64,000 nucleotides of DNA from an uncultured Dehalococcoidia bacterium (GTDB lineage: Bacteria > Chloroflexota > Dehalococcoidia > Lucifugimonadales > CAJWER01): assembly GCA_958296115.1 (NCBI GenBank), contig OY282442.1:1497158-1561157 (forward strand). Direction: 5' to 3'. The translations under genes and the position numbers were made by a program. How positions within the stretch are numbered: position 1 is the first letter of the stretch; every line of letters starts with the position of its first letter. This document shows, one piece after another, positions 25,600 through 34,559 of this stretch. The notes under the pieces were generated by a model. That model made no database searches. It was given only the letters and a program-made list of their open reading frames with translations, and had not been told where the DNA came from.

Positions 25600-25608
25600 T
25601 GATATAAT
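25600..25608 (+). promoter_or_regulatory. extended -10 promoter of tig-clpP
   Basis: TGA-TATAAT, a perfect -10 with the TGn extension, ends 37 bases before the tig start. A weak -35 (TTGTTC, 25578-25583) lies 19 bases upstream of the hexamer. Confidence 0.6.
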
Positions 25609-25645
25609 CAGGGCTATCCAGTCCAAGCGGGCGGCGGAGTTGCGC

Positions 25646-26974
25646 GTGAAGATAACCCAGGAAGAGGTCGTGGACCGTCAGGCTGTCCTCCAGATCGAGA
25701 TGGACGACGCGGACATGGCCCCCTACCTAGAACGGACTTACCGCAAGGTCGCCCAGAGGACGAACGTCCCCGGCTTCCGCAAGGGGAAGGCTCCCCGTTC
25801 GATTATCGAGAGTCTCTATGGCAAGGACAACCTCGTCTCCGAGTCTCTGGGCGACGTACTCCCGGCCGCTACGCACGAGGCGATCGCGGAGCAGGGCCTT
25901 GACCTCGCTGGCATGCCGAGCGTGGAGGTCGTAGATCTCGCCCCTGTAACTATCAGGGCTGTAGTTCCCCTTACCCCGAAGGTGGACCTGGGCAGCTATT
26001 TGGACATCCGCGTCCACTCAGAGCCGGTCGAGGTGACGGACGAGGCCATCGACGAGGAGATCGAGGAGATGCGGACGCGCGACGCGGCCTGGGAGCCGGT
26101 CGAACGGCCCGTAGCCTTCGACGACCGAGTGACTGCGGACATCGTCGGCCATGTCGATGACAACGTCATCATCAATAGCGAAGACATCGAATATCTCGTG
26201 GAGCGAGACGGCGCGCTCCCCTTCGAGGGCTTCCCTGGCAAGCTGGTCGAAGCTGAGAGCGGGAAGCCTTTCGAGTTCCACCTGGGCATCCCCGGCGACT
26301 ACGTCAATGCCTCGTTCGCAGGCAAGGAGGCCCACTTCAGGGTCACGGTGAAGGAGATCAAGGAACGGCTCCTGCCCGAGCTCGACGACGAGTTCGCCAA
26401 GGGGGTCGGCGACGGGTACGACACGCTGGGCGAGCTCCGGGAGGATATTCGGGCCCGCCTCCAGGTCGAGGCGGAGCATGCGGAGGAAATCAGGTTCAGG
26501 GAAGCAGCCCTCGTCACCCTGGTGGAGGGTGCGGCCTTCGTGTTTCCACCACTGCTGATCGACCAAGAGGTCCAGAAGATGGTGGAGCGCCGGGACCAAT
26601 TCGTGGACAGTATGAACATCACCTTGGACGATTACCACAAGTTCATGGGCAGCACGGAGGCCGAGCGTCTCGAGGAGATGCGGGAGTCCGCCGTAGAGCA
26701 ATTCAGCCGGTCACATGCCTTGGCCAACCTAGCCAAGGCCGAGGGGGTCGAGGTCTCGGACGATGAGATCGAGGAGAAGCTGGCCGAGATACGCGAGGCG
26801 GCGTCCGATGACAGCGCCAAGGTGGACGAGAGCGACCTCGACCGGCTCGATGCCAGGACGGCTGTCGGCGCGTCGCTGCTGATGCAGAAGGCGATGGACA
26901 GGCTGGTAGAGATAGCAAAGGGCAACGTAGACGAGACAACCGAGAATGGAGAGGACAACGCCGATGATACCTAG
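25646..26974 (+). CDS. tig: trigger factor (ribosome-associated chaperone)
   Basis: The ribosome-bound peptidyl-prolyl isomerase/chaperone for nascent chains, about 442 residues. The ribosome-binding domain has [15 protein letters not shown] (about residues 40-55), including the GFRxGKxP signature. The middle part (about 150-245) is FKBP-like but lacks a complete FKBP active site, and the acidic C-terminal arms end in a Glu/Asp/Asn-rich tail. GTG 25646 is chosen because GGCGGAG lies six bases before it; TTG 25640 in the same frame is too close. The stop overlaps the clpP start, and clpX follows, the common tig-clpP-clpX order. Confidence 0.95.
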   Translation: MKITQEEVVDRQAVLQIEMDDADMAPYLERTYRKVAQRTNVPGFRKGKAPRSIIESLYGKDNLVSESLGDVLPAATHEAIAEQGLDLAGMPSVEVVDLAPVTIRAVVPLTPKVDLGSYLDIRVHSEPVEVTDEAIDEEIEEMRTRDAAWEPVERPVAFDDRVTADIVGHVDDNVIINSEDIEYLVERDGALPFEGFPGKLVEAESGKPFEFHLGIPGDYVNASFAGKEAHFRVTVKEIKERLLPELDDEFAKGVGDGYDTLGELREDIRARLQVEAEHAEEIRFREAALVTLVEGAAFVFPPLLIDQEVQKMVERRDQFVDSMNITLDDYHKFMGSTEAERLEEMRESAVEQFSRSHALANLAKAEGVEVSDDEIEEKLAEIREAASDDSAKVDESDLDRLDARTAVGASLLMQKAMDRLVEIAKGNVDETTENGEDNADDT

Positions 26975-27587
26975 ACTGGACAATATCATACCGATGGTCG
27001 TGGAGAGTGGCGCCAGGGGGGAACGGGCGTATGACATCTACTCGCTGCTCCTCAAGGAGCGCATCGTATTCCTGGGCACTCCCATCAACGACCAGGTGGC
27101 GAACGCCATCATCGCGCAGCTCCTGTTCCTGCAGCGCGAGGACCCCGAGCGGGACATCGAGCTCTATATCAACTCGCCCGGCGGCTCCGTGTACGCTGGG
27201 CTGGCGATCTACGACACGATGCAGATGATCCAGCCGGATGTGGCGACGTACTGCGTCGGTCTGGCGGCCAGCTTCGGCACGGTCTTGCTCTGCGCGGGCG
27301 CCAAGGGAAAGCGGTACGCCCTTCCCAACGCCACGATCCACATGCACCAGGTGATCTCAGGCGCGCAGGGCCAGGCCACCGACATCGAGATCCACGCGCG
27401 GGAGGCTCTGCGAAACCAGGACACGGTCCGCAAGATAATCGCCGACGCGACAGGTCAGCCCTACGACAAGGTCGCCACGGACTCGGACCGGGACTACTTC
27501 CTGACGGCGGAGGACGCAAGGGAGTACGGGCTGATCGACGAGGTGCTGGCGACCAAGCTGGCCCAGGAAGAGCAGGCTGCGGACTGA
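26964..27587 (+). CDS. clpP: ATP-dependent Clp protease proteolytic subunit
   Basis: The serine peptidase chamber of ClpXP, 207 residues. The catalytic triad is visible: S103 in [12 protein letters not shown]128 in NATIHMHQ and Asp in the YGLIDEVL segment near the C-terminus. The [10 protein letters not shown] helix follows the histidine as expected. Normal MIHQP is here HMHQV, a mild change. ATG 26964 is supported by GGAGAGGA (26948-26955) and overlaps the tig stop by eleven bases; ATG 26946 in the same frame has no such site. Co-transcribed with tig and probably clpX. Confidence 0.96.
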   Translation: MIPRLDNIIPMVVESGARGERAYDIYSLLLKERIVFLGTPINDQVANAIIAQLLFLQREDPERDIELYINSPGGSVYAGLAIYDTMQMIQPDVATYCVGLAASFGTVLLCAGAKGKRYALPNATIHMHQVISGAQGQATDIEIHAREALRNQDTVRKIIADATGQPYDKVATDSDRDYFLTAEDAREYGLIDEVLATKLAQEEQAAD

Positions 27588-27673
27588 ACGGGGACCCGGA
27601 TGACATCAGAGTCGCATGACGGCGCGGGGCCGGCCCAAGGCCAGTAATCGAGCTTACGGACACGAGAGGGAAT

Positions 27674-28963
27674 ATGACCACACCGAAGAGCGGCCAGAAC
27701 ACCTATCACTGCTCCTTCTGCGGGAAGGCGCAGAGCCAGGTCAAGCGCCTGATAGCGGGCACCGACCGCGTCGTCTTCATCTGCGACGAGTGCGTCGTCC
27801 TCTGCGGGCAGATACTCACGGACGACAGCCCTGCGATGGCCCCGCGGGACGCCATGGGGATGATGTCCAAGGGCGTGAATCCCAAGTGGCTGTATCAGAA
27901 GCTCGACGAGTACGTGGTAGGCCAGGAGCGGGCCAAGAAGGTCCTGAGCGTCGCTGTATATAATCACTACAAGCGCGTCTGGTCGAACCAGAAGACCGCG
28001 GACGTGGAGCTGCACAAGTCGAACATCCTGCTGGTGGGGCCGGCGGGTTCTGGCAAGACCCTTCTCGCCCAGACCCTCGCCAGGGTGCTCGACGTGCCCT
28101 TCGCCATCGCGGACGCGACTTCCCTGACGGAGGCCGGATACGTCGGCGAGGACGTCGAGAACATCCTCCTGCGCCTGATCCAGGCGGCCGACTTCGACGT
28201 CGCCCGCGCCGAGCAGGGCATCATCTACATCGACGAGATCGACAAGATCGCCAGGAAGAGCCCCAATCCCTCCATAACGCGCGACGTGTCCGGGGAGGGC
28301 GTGCAACAGGCCCTGCTCAAGATCATTGAGGGGTGCGTCGCTAACGTGCCGCCCCAGGGCGGCCGCAAGCATCCTCACCAGGACTTCCTACAGATAAAGA
28401 CGGACAACATCCTGTTCATGTGCGGCGGCGCATTCGAGGGGCTCGTCGACATGGTGGAATGGCGCGTCACCAAGGACCAGACCAAGATTGGATTCAACGC
28501 GTCTGGCGCGAACGGCACGGACGACGACGTTCTGGAGCAGCTTACCGCCGACGACCTGTTGGGCTACGGCTTCATCCCCGAGCTGGTGGGCAGGCTCCCG
28601 GTCACTGTCAGCCTCGCCAACTTGGACCGCGACGCCCTCGTCAAGGTCCTGACGGAGCCGAAGGACGCCCTGGTAAAGCAGTACCAAGCCCTGTTCCGTA
28701 TGGACGAAGTCGAGTTGGAGTTCACCGAGGAGGCCCTGGGGGCCGCGGCCGACGAGGCGCTGAAGCTCAAGACCGGCGCGCGCGGGCTGAGGGCCATACT
28801 GGAGCAGACGCTCCTAGACGTCATGTACGAGCTGCCTTCGCTGAAGGAGATCATCCGCTGCACCGTTGACGAGGACTCCATAGTCGATCACGCGCCCGTG
28901 TCCTTGGTGACCGCCGACGCGGAGCTGATACAGCTGCCCACTGTGGAGCGGAAGTCGGCGTAA
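27674..28963 (+). CDS. clpX: ATP-dependent Clp protease ATP-binding subunit ClpX
   Basis: AAA+ unfoldase that feeds ClpP, 429 residues. The N-terminal zinc domain has CSFCGKAQ and CDECVVLC; the AAA+ module has Walker A GPAGSGKT (about residue 120), Walker [11 protein letters not shown] (about 185), the pore-loop region and sensor 2 [10 protein letters not shown] (about 375). The ClpP-docking loop position carries ISRD-like variation not judged here. It starts 86 bases after clpP, enough for an extra promoter though none is obvious. Confidence 0.97.
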   Translation: MTTPKSGQNTYHCSFCGKAQSQVKRLIAGTDRVVFICDECVVLCGQILTDDSPAMAPRDAMGMMSKGVNPKWLYQKLDEYVVGQERAKKVLSVAVYNHYKRVWSNQKTADVELHKSNILLVGPAGSGKTLLAQTLARVLDVPFAIADATSLTEAGYVGEDVENILLRLIQAADFDVARAEQGIIYIDEIDKIARKSPNPSITRDVSGEGVQQALLKIIEGCVANVPPQGGRKHPHQDFLQIKTDNILFMCGGAFEGLVDMVEWRVTKDQTKIGFNASGANGTDDDVLEQLTADDLLGYGFIPELVGRLPVTVSLANLDRDALVKVLTEPKDALVKQYQALFRMDEVELEFTEEALGAAADEALKLKTGARGLRAILEQTLLDVMYELPSLKEIIRCTVDEDSIVDHAPVSLVTADAELIQLPTVERKSA

Positions 28964-29030
28964 CCCAGCGGGGCAGGGCCATCCAGGCTTTGAGGTGATA
29001 GGCTCTGGAGCTGGGTATGCCGGCGGATGC

Positions 29031-29039
29031 TGGTACAAT
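29031..29039 (+). promoter_or_regulatory. extended -10 promoter upstream of the monooxygenase-like gene
   Basis: TGG-TACAAT ends 33 bases before the start codon at 29073, with AGGAGCGAGG between as ribosome binding site. No good -35 was seen, as is normal for extended -10 promoters. Confidence 0.5.
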
Positions 29040-29072
29040 GCCGTTTCAACTTCAGGAGCGAGGTCAGACGAT

Positions 29073-29408
29073 ATGATCGCCATCTTCGTTAGCATAAGGG
29101 TGAAGCCAGGGTTGCGGGACCAGTTCGTCGAAGCGACGCTGGGGGACGCGATAGGCTCCGTGAGGGACGAGCCGGGATGCTTCCGATTCGACGTACTCAC
29201 GGACGACTCCGACCCCGACCTGGTACACCTGTACGAGGTATATGCGGACCAGGCGGCCATCGAGGTACACCGTACCATGCCGCATTACACCGAGTGGTCC
29301 GCCAGGGTTGCCGATTGGCGCGACGGCGAGGCGACCAGAGTCTCGATGACCACGTCGTTCCCCTCGGACGACGGCTTCCGACGCCAGAAGCCGCATCTGC
29401 CGGAGTAG
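29073..29408 (+). CDS. antibiotic biosynthesis monooxygenase (ABM)-domain protein
   Basis: A 111-residue dimeric alpha-beta barrel protein of the ABM/YgiN type. Strand IAIFVSIRVKPG, DEPGCFRFDVL and the segment LVHLYEVYADQAAIEVHRT (about residues 48-66), with the H-T-M-PHY end, are characteristic. Members remove reactive quinones or are simply small-molecule binders; no catalytic role can be fixed. ATG 29073 begins the domain. The FlK-like thioesterase starts four bases after the stop, so the two are probably translated from one mRNA. Confidence 0.85.
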   Translation: MIAIFVSIRVKPGLRDQFVEATLGDAIGSVRDEPGCFRFDVLTDDSDPDLVHLYEVYADQAAIEVHRTMPHYTEWSARVADWRDGEATRVSMTTSFPSDDGFRRQKPHLPE

Positions 29409-29412
29409 GGTC

Positions 29413-29778
29413 ATGGACAATCTCGAGGTGGGACAGAGCGCGGAGGTCCGCGTGGAGGTCACCGAGTCGCTGACCATCAACCGAATGGGACGGCCCGGCG
29501 CGGAGGTGCTCTCTACGCCGTCGCTGCTCAAGCTCATGGAGGAGTGCTGCATCGAGGCGTCTGACCCGCGCCTGGCCGATGACCGCACGACCGTCGGCTA
29601 CGCCGTGGACGGCCTGCGGCATCTCGCGCCCACGCCAATTGGCGGTACGGTGACGGTCAGGTGCGTCCTGACAGAGGTGGACCGCAACAGGCTCACCTAC
29701 TCGATAGAGGCGTTCGAAGGGGACAAGCAGATAGGCGTGGCCGTCCACAAGCGTGCGGTGATCGCGAAGGACGCATAA
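29413..29778 (+). CDS. hotdog-fold thioesterase, fluoroacetyl-CoA thioesterase (FlK)-like
   Basis: A 121-residue hotdog protein. It has STPSLLKLMEECC (about residues 36-48) and RHLAPTPIGGTVTV (about 77-90), which carry the Thr, Glu and His that form the FlK active site. Proteins of this kind hydrolyse small acyl-CoA esters; the fluoroacetyl specificity of the founding enzyme should not be assumed. It overlaps in operon with the ABM protein. Start ATG 29413 has GTAGGGTC upstream, weak but adequate. Confidence 0.85.
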   Translation: MDNLEVGQSAEVRVEVTESLTINRMGRPGAEVLSTPSLLKLMEECCIEASDPRLADDRTTVGYAVDGLRHLAPTPIGGTVTVRCVLTEVDRNRLTYSIEAFEGDKQIGVAVHKRAVIAKDA

Positions 29779-29791
29779 CGCCCTTCGGTGA

Positions 29792-29821
29792 TTGTTGCGC
29801 CTCAATCCTGTTTGCTATACT
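29792..29821 (+). promoter_or_regulatory. promoter of the molybdenum hydroxylase operon
   Basis: -35 TTGTTG (29792-29797), 18-base spacer and -10 TATACT (29816-29821), the latter with TGC in the extended position. The leader to the start at 29935 is about 107 bases, with nothing recognised in it. Confidence 0.6.
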
Positions 29822-29934
29822 ATTGCCGCTTGTCCGGAGGGTCTTCATTCAGGGACGCTCCGGCTATCATGCGGCAACGATAGAATGGATCCGACTGCGG
29901 GGCAGGCGGGTCTTGTACAGAAAGGAGTGGGCCA

Positions 29935-30816
29935 GTGAAGTGGATTGATTACGCTAGGCCTGAGAGCTTGGACGAGGCGGTCAACCTGCTAGCCGACGCG
30001 GGCGGCACGGCGCGCCCGCTGGCGGGCGGCACGGACCTCATTGTGCTGTTGAGGACGAACGCCGAACGGGTCGGCAACCCCGACCTCGTGGTGGACGTCA
30101 AGGGCGTTCCCGAGTTGAACGAGCTGCGCTACGACGACGATTGCGGGCTGACGGTCGGGGCTGCCGTGGAGTGCTACCGGATCTATTCCGACGAGGCTGT
30201 GGCCTGCAAGTACCCCGGCCTGATAGACTCGGCCTCGCTGATAGGCGGCATCCAGATACAGGGAAGGGCGTCCATAGGCGGCAACCTGTGCAACGCCACG
30301 CCGAGCGCGGACACGATACCGATGCTGATAGCGCTCGGGGCCACGGCGAACGTGACGGGTCCCAACGGCTCGCGCGAGGTGGCCGTGGAGGACTTCTGCA
30401 CCGGGCCCAGCAGAACCGTGCTGGCGCCCGACGAGTTGCTGGTGTCGATTTCCATACCTGCGCCAAAGGCCAATCAGGGCGCGCGTTACATCCGTTTCAT
30501 ACCTCGCAACGAGATGGACATAGCGGTCGCAGGCGCGGGCGTCTCCGTCCAGATCAAGGACGGCGTGTTCGAGTCGGCCAGGATAGCCCTCGCGTCCGTC
30601 GCGCCGACTCCGCTCTTCGTGCGGGAAGCGGGAGACGCTCTCGCGGGCGAGCCCGTCAACGACGAGAGCATAGACAAGGCGGCGCAGTTGGCCATGGCCG
30701 CCGCCACGCCCATCACCGACATGCGGGGCACCGTCGAATACAGGAAGCGCTTGTGCGAGGTGCTGACGCGCCGCGCGCTGAATACGGCTGTCGAGAGAGC
30801 AAAGGGAGGCGAGTAG
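29935..30816 (+). CDS. molybdenum hydroxylase FAD-binding (medium) subunit
   Basis: The FAD subunit of a xanthine dehydrogenase/CO dehydrogenase-family enzyme, 293 residues. The FAD motifs AGGTDLIVLLR (about residues 30-40) and IGGNLCNATPSADT (about 108-121) are present. The start is GTG 29935 with AAAGGAG (29921-29927). It is followed without a gap by the [2Fe-2S] subunit gene and then the molybdenum subunit gene: the CoxM-S-L order. Electrons from the molybdenum site pass over the iron-sulphur clusters to this flavin. The oxidised substrate is unknown. Confidence 0.94.
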   Translation: MKWIDYARPESLDEAVNLLADAGGTARPLAGGTDLIVLLRTNAERVGNPDLVVDVKGVPELNELRYDDDCGLTVGAAVECYRIYSDEAVACKYPGLIDSASLIGGIQIQGRASIGGNLCNATPSADTIPMLIALGATANVTGPNGSREVAVEDFCTGPSRTVLAPDELLVSISIPAPKANQGARYIRFIPRNEMDIAVAGAGVSVQIKDGVFESARIALASVAPTPLFVREAGDALAGEPVNDESIDKAAQLAMAAATPITDMRGTVEYRKRLCEVLTRRALNTAVERAKGGE

Positions 30817-31302
30817 ATGCCCGGCAAGACGCACGTCCAGACTCGAATCAACGGCGAAGACATAGAGTTCCTCTGCGAGCCGCGGCAGAGCCTCCTGGAG
30901 TGCCTCCGCGATGTCGTGGGGCTGACCGGAAGCAAGGAGGGTTGCAACGACGGGAACTGCGGCGCATGCACCGTCAACCTCGACGGGCGAATCGTCACGT
31001 CGTGCCTGGTGCTTGGCGTCGAGGCCCATGGGGCCGAGGTCGAGACCATAGAGGGGGTAGCGAGCCCTGATGGGCTGCATCCTATCCAGCAGGCGTTCCT
31101 CGAAAACGCCGCGCTGCAGTGCGGCATCTGCACGCCAGGCTTCATCGTGGCGTCGAAGGCGCTCTTGGAACAGGAGCCCTCGCCCTCGGAGCACAGGATC
31201 AGATTCTGGCTCGCGGGCAACCTGTGCCGATGCACTGGCTACGACAAGATAGTTCGGGCTGTCATGGACGCGTCCCAGAAGATGGCTGCGCCGAGCGGAT
31301 AG
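30817..31302 (+). CDS. molybdenum hydroxylase [2Fe-2S] (small) subunit
   Basis: A 161-residue iron-sulphur subunit. The plant-type cluster is GCNDGNCGACTVNL with its fourth Cys at VTSCL, and the second cluster is given by CGICTPGF and CRCTGYDK, all at the places expected for this family. The start codon follows the stop of the FAD subunit directly. The second-cluster helical domain shows no gaps. The gene lies between the FAD and Mo subunits, so the three form one complex. Confidence 0.95.
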   Translation: MPGKTHVQTRINGEDIEFLCEPRQSLLECLRDVVGLTGSKEGCNDGNCGACTVNLDGRIVTSCLVLGVEAHGAEVETIEGVASPDGLHPIQQAFLENAALQCGICTPGFIVASKALLEQEPSPSEHRIRFWLAGNLCRCTGYDKIVRAVMDASQKMAAPSG

Positions 31303-31399
31303 GAGCTGGCGGAGGAATCGCCTCTGCTGACACCAAGCCCGGTCCTCCCGATGGGAGGGCCGTGAGACAGGTTCATAGTTGCTGGATGGAGGTGAACTC

Positions 31400-33694
31400 T
31401 TGACTACGACATACGAGCCGAACATGGTGCTGTCAACCACTGAGTACAAGGTGCTCGGCACGCGCCCTATCCGCCACGACGGGGTTGACAAGGTGACAGG
31501 CCGCGCGAAGTACGGGGCAGACTACCAGGCCGCGGGGATACTGTACGGGAAGATCCTGAGGACTCCTCACGCCCATGCCAACATCCTGTCGGTGGACACT
31601 AGCAAGGCGGCGGCCTACCCCGGCGTGCGCGCCGTGATGACGGGCGCCGACCTGCCGGAGACGCTGAACGAGCCGGGCGATCGGAAGATCACCCTCGGGG
31701 AGCTGGGGACCGACCTGAAGTACCTTCGCGATGGGCTGATGGCCAGGAGCAAGGTCGTCTTCAAGGGCCAGCCGGTCGCCGCGGTGGCCGCGGTCAACCA
31801 GCATGTGGCCGAAGAGGCCGCGAAGCTCATCGAAGTTGACTACGAGGTCCTGCCGCCAGTGACCAACGTCCGGGAAGCCATGAAGGAGGCTGCTCCACTG
31901 CTCCACGATGACATCGAGACCGAAGAGCTCGGCGCCAAGACTGGGCAGGTCAGCAACATCGCGCAGCACTTCCAGCACCGCCTCGGGGACGTCGAGAAGG
32001 GCTTTGCCGATGCGGACGTAGTGGTCGAGCGGGAGTTCGACACTGCAACGGTGCATCAGGGCTACATCGAGCCTCATAACTGCACGGTCCACTGGAACGA
32101 CGATGGGCGCGTCCTGATCTGGAACAGCTCCCAAGGGCCCTTCAACATCCGCGACGCTACCGCCCAAGTGCTGGAGTTGCCGATGTCGCAGGTGAAGCTG
32201 ACGCCCATGGAGATAGGCGGCGGCTTCGGCGGCAAGTTCGAGCCCTACGGCGAGCCCATCGCCGCAATCCTGTCCAAGATGGCGCACGCGCCGGTCAAGA
32301 TAGTCATGACGAGGACCGAGGAGTTCGAGTCCACCGGCCCGACCCCAGGCTCGTACATCAAGATCAAGATGGGCGCGAAGAACGACGGAACGATAGTCGC
32401 CGCCAAAGCGCATCTCGCATACGAGGCGGGGGCCTTCCCAGGCTCCCCTGTCGGCGCTGCCGCCGAGTGCGTATTCGCCCCCTACAGAATTGAGAACGTG
32501 CAGGTGGACGGCTACGACGTGGTGGTGAACAAGCCGAAGACAGCCGCCTACCGCGCTCCGGGTGCCACCAACGCGGAGTTCGCCAGCGAGACGGTCGTCG
32601 ATGAGCTGGCGGAGAAGCTGGGCCTGGACCCGATAGACATTCGTCTCAAGAACGCCTCGAAGGAGGGAACGCGCCGCGCGGACGGCACACTCTTCGGGCG
32701 AATCGGCTGCGTAGAAGTGCTGGAGGCGCTCAGAGACCATCCCCACTACACGGCCCCGCTGGACGGCGAGAACCGCGGACGCGGCGTCGCCATAGGCTAC
32801 TGGATGAACGCCGGGCTGCAGTCCGCCGTCAACCTCGCAGTCAACAACGACGGCACAGTCGCCCTCACCGAGGGTTCCCCGGACATTGGGGGCACGCGAA
32901 CCTCCATCTCCATGCAGGCCGCAGAGGTGCTGGGGATCCCCGTCGAGGACTTCCACCCATCCGTCGTGGACACCGACTCCATCGGCTGGACGTTCGGAAC
33001 GGGCGGAAGCCGCACGACCTTCGCAACGGGCATGGCCGCAGTCGAGGCGGCGAAGGACGTGAGGCGGCAGATGATAGCGCGCGCGGCGCTGATATGGGAC
33101 GTCGATGCCGACTCGCTCGAGATGGAGGACGGGATCATCCGGTCCAAGACCGACTCCGAGCTGAACATGACCTTCAAGGAGTTGGCGGCAGAGCTGAACA
33201 GCACGGGCGGCGCCATCGTCGGAAGCGCTTCAGTCAACGCCACCGGACAGGGCGGAGCCTTCGCAGGGCTGATAGTGGATGTGGAGGTGGACAAGGAGAC
33301 GGGCAAGATAGATGTCCTGCGGGCAACCATCGCCCAAGACGCGGGCAAGGCGATCCATCCCAGCTACGTGGAGGGCCAGATGCAGGGCGGGACCGTCCAG
33401 GGCATCGGCTGGGCGCTCAACGAAGAGTACTTCATGGAGGACGACGGGCGGATGGCGAACAGCACATTCCTCGATTACAGGGTGCCGCTCGCCCTCGACC
33501 TGCCCATGATCGACACCGTTATCGTCGAGGTGCCGAGCCCTTCGCATCCCTACGGCGTGCGGGGTGTGGGCGAGGTGAACATCGTGCCGCCGCCGGCCGC
33601 GCTTGCCAACGCAGCGTACAGGGCCGCCGGAATCCGCATGAACGTCCTCCCGATGAATCCTCCGAACGTCATGAAGACCATCTGGGAGCAGTAG
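31400..33694 (+). CDS. molybdenum hydroxylase molybdopterin-binding (large) subunit
   Basis: The catalytic subunit, about 764 residues, binding the molybdopterin cytosine dinucleotide. Visible: GRAKYGADYQAAGILYGKILRTPHAHA split over the a/b hammerhead domain near residue 30-60, GGGFGGKFEPYGEPIA (about 275), AYRAPGATNAEFASE (about 385, where CoxL form I enzymes have AYRCSFR) and the base GVRGVGEVN (about 718) with the catalytic Glu. It is therefore not a form I CO dehydrogenase. TTG 31400 is chosen because GGAGGTGA (31388-31395) precedes it; ATG 31424 is an alternative. The 97-base gap to the iron-sulphur gene contains no obvious promoter. Substrate unknown. Confidence 0.93.
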   Translation: MTTTYEPNMVLSTTEYKVLGTRPIRHDGVDKVTGRAKYGADYQAAGILYGKILRTPHAHANILSVDTSKAAAYPGVRAVMTGADLPETLNEPGDRKITLGELGTDLKYLRDGLMARSKVVFKGQPVAAVAAVNQHVAEEAAKLIEVDYEVLPPVTNVREAMKEAAPLLHDDIETEELGAKTGQVSNIAQHFQHRLGDVEKGFADADVVVEREFDTATVHQGYIEPHNCTVHWNDDGRVLIWNSSQGPFNIRDATAQVLELPMSQVKLTPMEIGGGFGGKFEPYGEPIAAILSKMAHAPVKIVMTRTEEFESTGPTPGSYIKIKMGAKNDGTIVAAKAHLAYEAGAFPGSPVGAAAECVFAPYRIENVQVDGYDVVVNKPKTAAYRAPGATNAEFASETVVDELAEKLGLDPIDIRLKNASKEGTRRADGTLFGRIGCVEVLEALRDHPHYTAPLDGENRGRGVAIGYWMNAGLQSAVNLAVNNDGTVALTEGSPDIGGTRTSISMQAAEVLGIPVEDFHPSVVDTDSIGWTFGTGGSRTTFATGMAAVEAAKDVRRQMIARAALIWDVDADSLEMEDGIIRSKTDSELNMTFKELAAELNSTGGAIVGSASVNATGQGGAFAGLIVDVEVDKETGKIDVLRATIAQDAGKAIHPSYVEGQMQGGTVQGIGWALNEEYFMEDDGRMANSTFLDYRVPLALDLPMIDTVIVEVPSPSHPYGVRGVGEVNIVPPPAALANAAYRAAGIRMNVLPMNPPNVMKTIWEQ

Positions 33695-33704
33695 GTTAGC
33701 GCGC

Positions 33705-33989
33705 ATGGCGACGGTCTTCATCCCTTCGCTGCTCCAGCAGCTCACGGACGGCAAGGAGCGGGTGGAAGTGCCCGGCTCCACCGTCCGGCAGATAGTCAAC
33801 AACCTGGAGGAGATACACCCTGGGATGAAGGACCGTCTCATCGAAGGCTACAAGATCAAGCCGAACATCTCGGTCGCCATAGACGGCGAGGTGTCGGCGC
33901 TGGGCATCCTGGAAAAGGTAGGCGAGAACAGCGAGGTGCATTTCATCCCCGCCATAGGCGGCGGCCAGACGCAGCGCCGGGGCGGTTGA
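33705..33989 (+). CDS. MoaD/ThiS-like ubiquitin-fold protein
   Basis: A 94-residue beta-grasp protein with VFIPSLLQQLTDG at the start, ISVAIDGE in the middle and FIPAIGGGQ near the end, the pattern of MoaD-like sulphur carriers (residues about 1-87). A true sulphur carrier must end in Gly-Gly; here GGG at about 84-86 is followed by QTQRRGG, so the chain again ends in Gly-Gly. It starts ten bases after the molybdenum subunit stop, so it may serve cofactor sulphuration for that enzyme, or another thiolation pathway. Confidence 0.85.
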   Translation: MATVFIPSLLQQLTDGKERVEVPGSTVRQIVNNLEEIHPGMKDRLIEGYKIKPNISVAIDGEVSALGILEKVGENSEVHFIPAIGGGQTQRRGG

Positions 33990-34031
33990 CATCCGGCGCG
34001 TCGTTCCTTACGCCGCCTAATCGGGGGTTGA

Positions 34032-34553
34032 ATGAGAGAATCCATATGGAGCATACCGCCCCGCTGGAGGGCGGCATACTTCTTCCTGTTCACCATCCAG
34101 AGCCTGCTTGGCGCGGGGCTGCTATCATGGTATGAGATAACCCAGCGAACCGAAGACACCGTGGTCGAGACTATCATGGCCATAGTGTCTGGCATGGGAC
34201 CGATAGGCTTGGGAGCAGCCGTTTCGACAATTCTCATTACGGAGGTGATGCAGTACGCCATGACTACGAGAGATTATCTTCGCCAGGTACTCATAGAGCC
34301 TCTCAAAGAGAGGCAGCAGGCCAAGTGGCGCTCCCAAGGGCTCGCTGAGGGGCGCGTCGAGGGACGCGTCAAGGGACTCGCTGAGGGGCGCGTCGAGGGA
34401 CTCGCTGAGGGGCGCGCTGAGGAACGCGCGGCTTGGGAGGCGTGGAACCAGCGGCGGATGGACGCGGAGGCCGAGGGCAAGCCCTTCGACGAGCTCCCCC
34501 CTTCCATGCAGGACGGCTCCACCGGCTATACGAACGGCGCTGAGTCGAGGTAA
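34032..34553 (+). CDS. membrane protein with EGR-repeat coiled tail
   Basis: A 173-residue protein of unknown function. Residues about 12-32 and 55-75 are hydrophobic helices. They are followed by a charged tail with repeats of the form LAEGRVEGRVKG (about residues 104-135), encoded by near-identical short DNA repeats at about 34337-34430, and then by an acidic end. The tail should form a long helix. Glu-Gly-Arg repeats of this kind are common at the ends of otherwise unrelated proteins and easily gain or lose units. No partner can be named; it lies between the MoaD-like and aldolase genes. Confidence 0.6.
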   Translation: MRESIWSIPPRWRAAYFFLFTIQSLLGAGLLSWYEITQRTEDTVVETIMAIVSGMGPIGLGAAVSTILITEVMQYAMTTRDYLRQVLIEPLKERQQAKWRSQGLAEGRVEGRVKGLAEGRVEGLAEGRAEERAAWEAWNQRRMDAEAEGKPFDELPPSMQDGSTGYTNGAESR

Positions 34554-34559
34554 ATCTTC

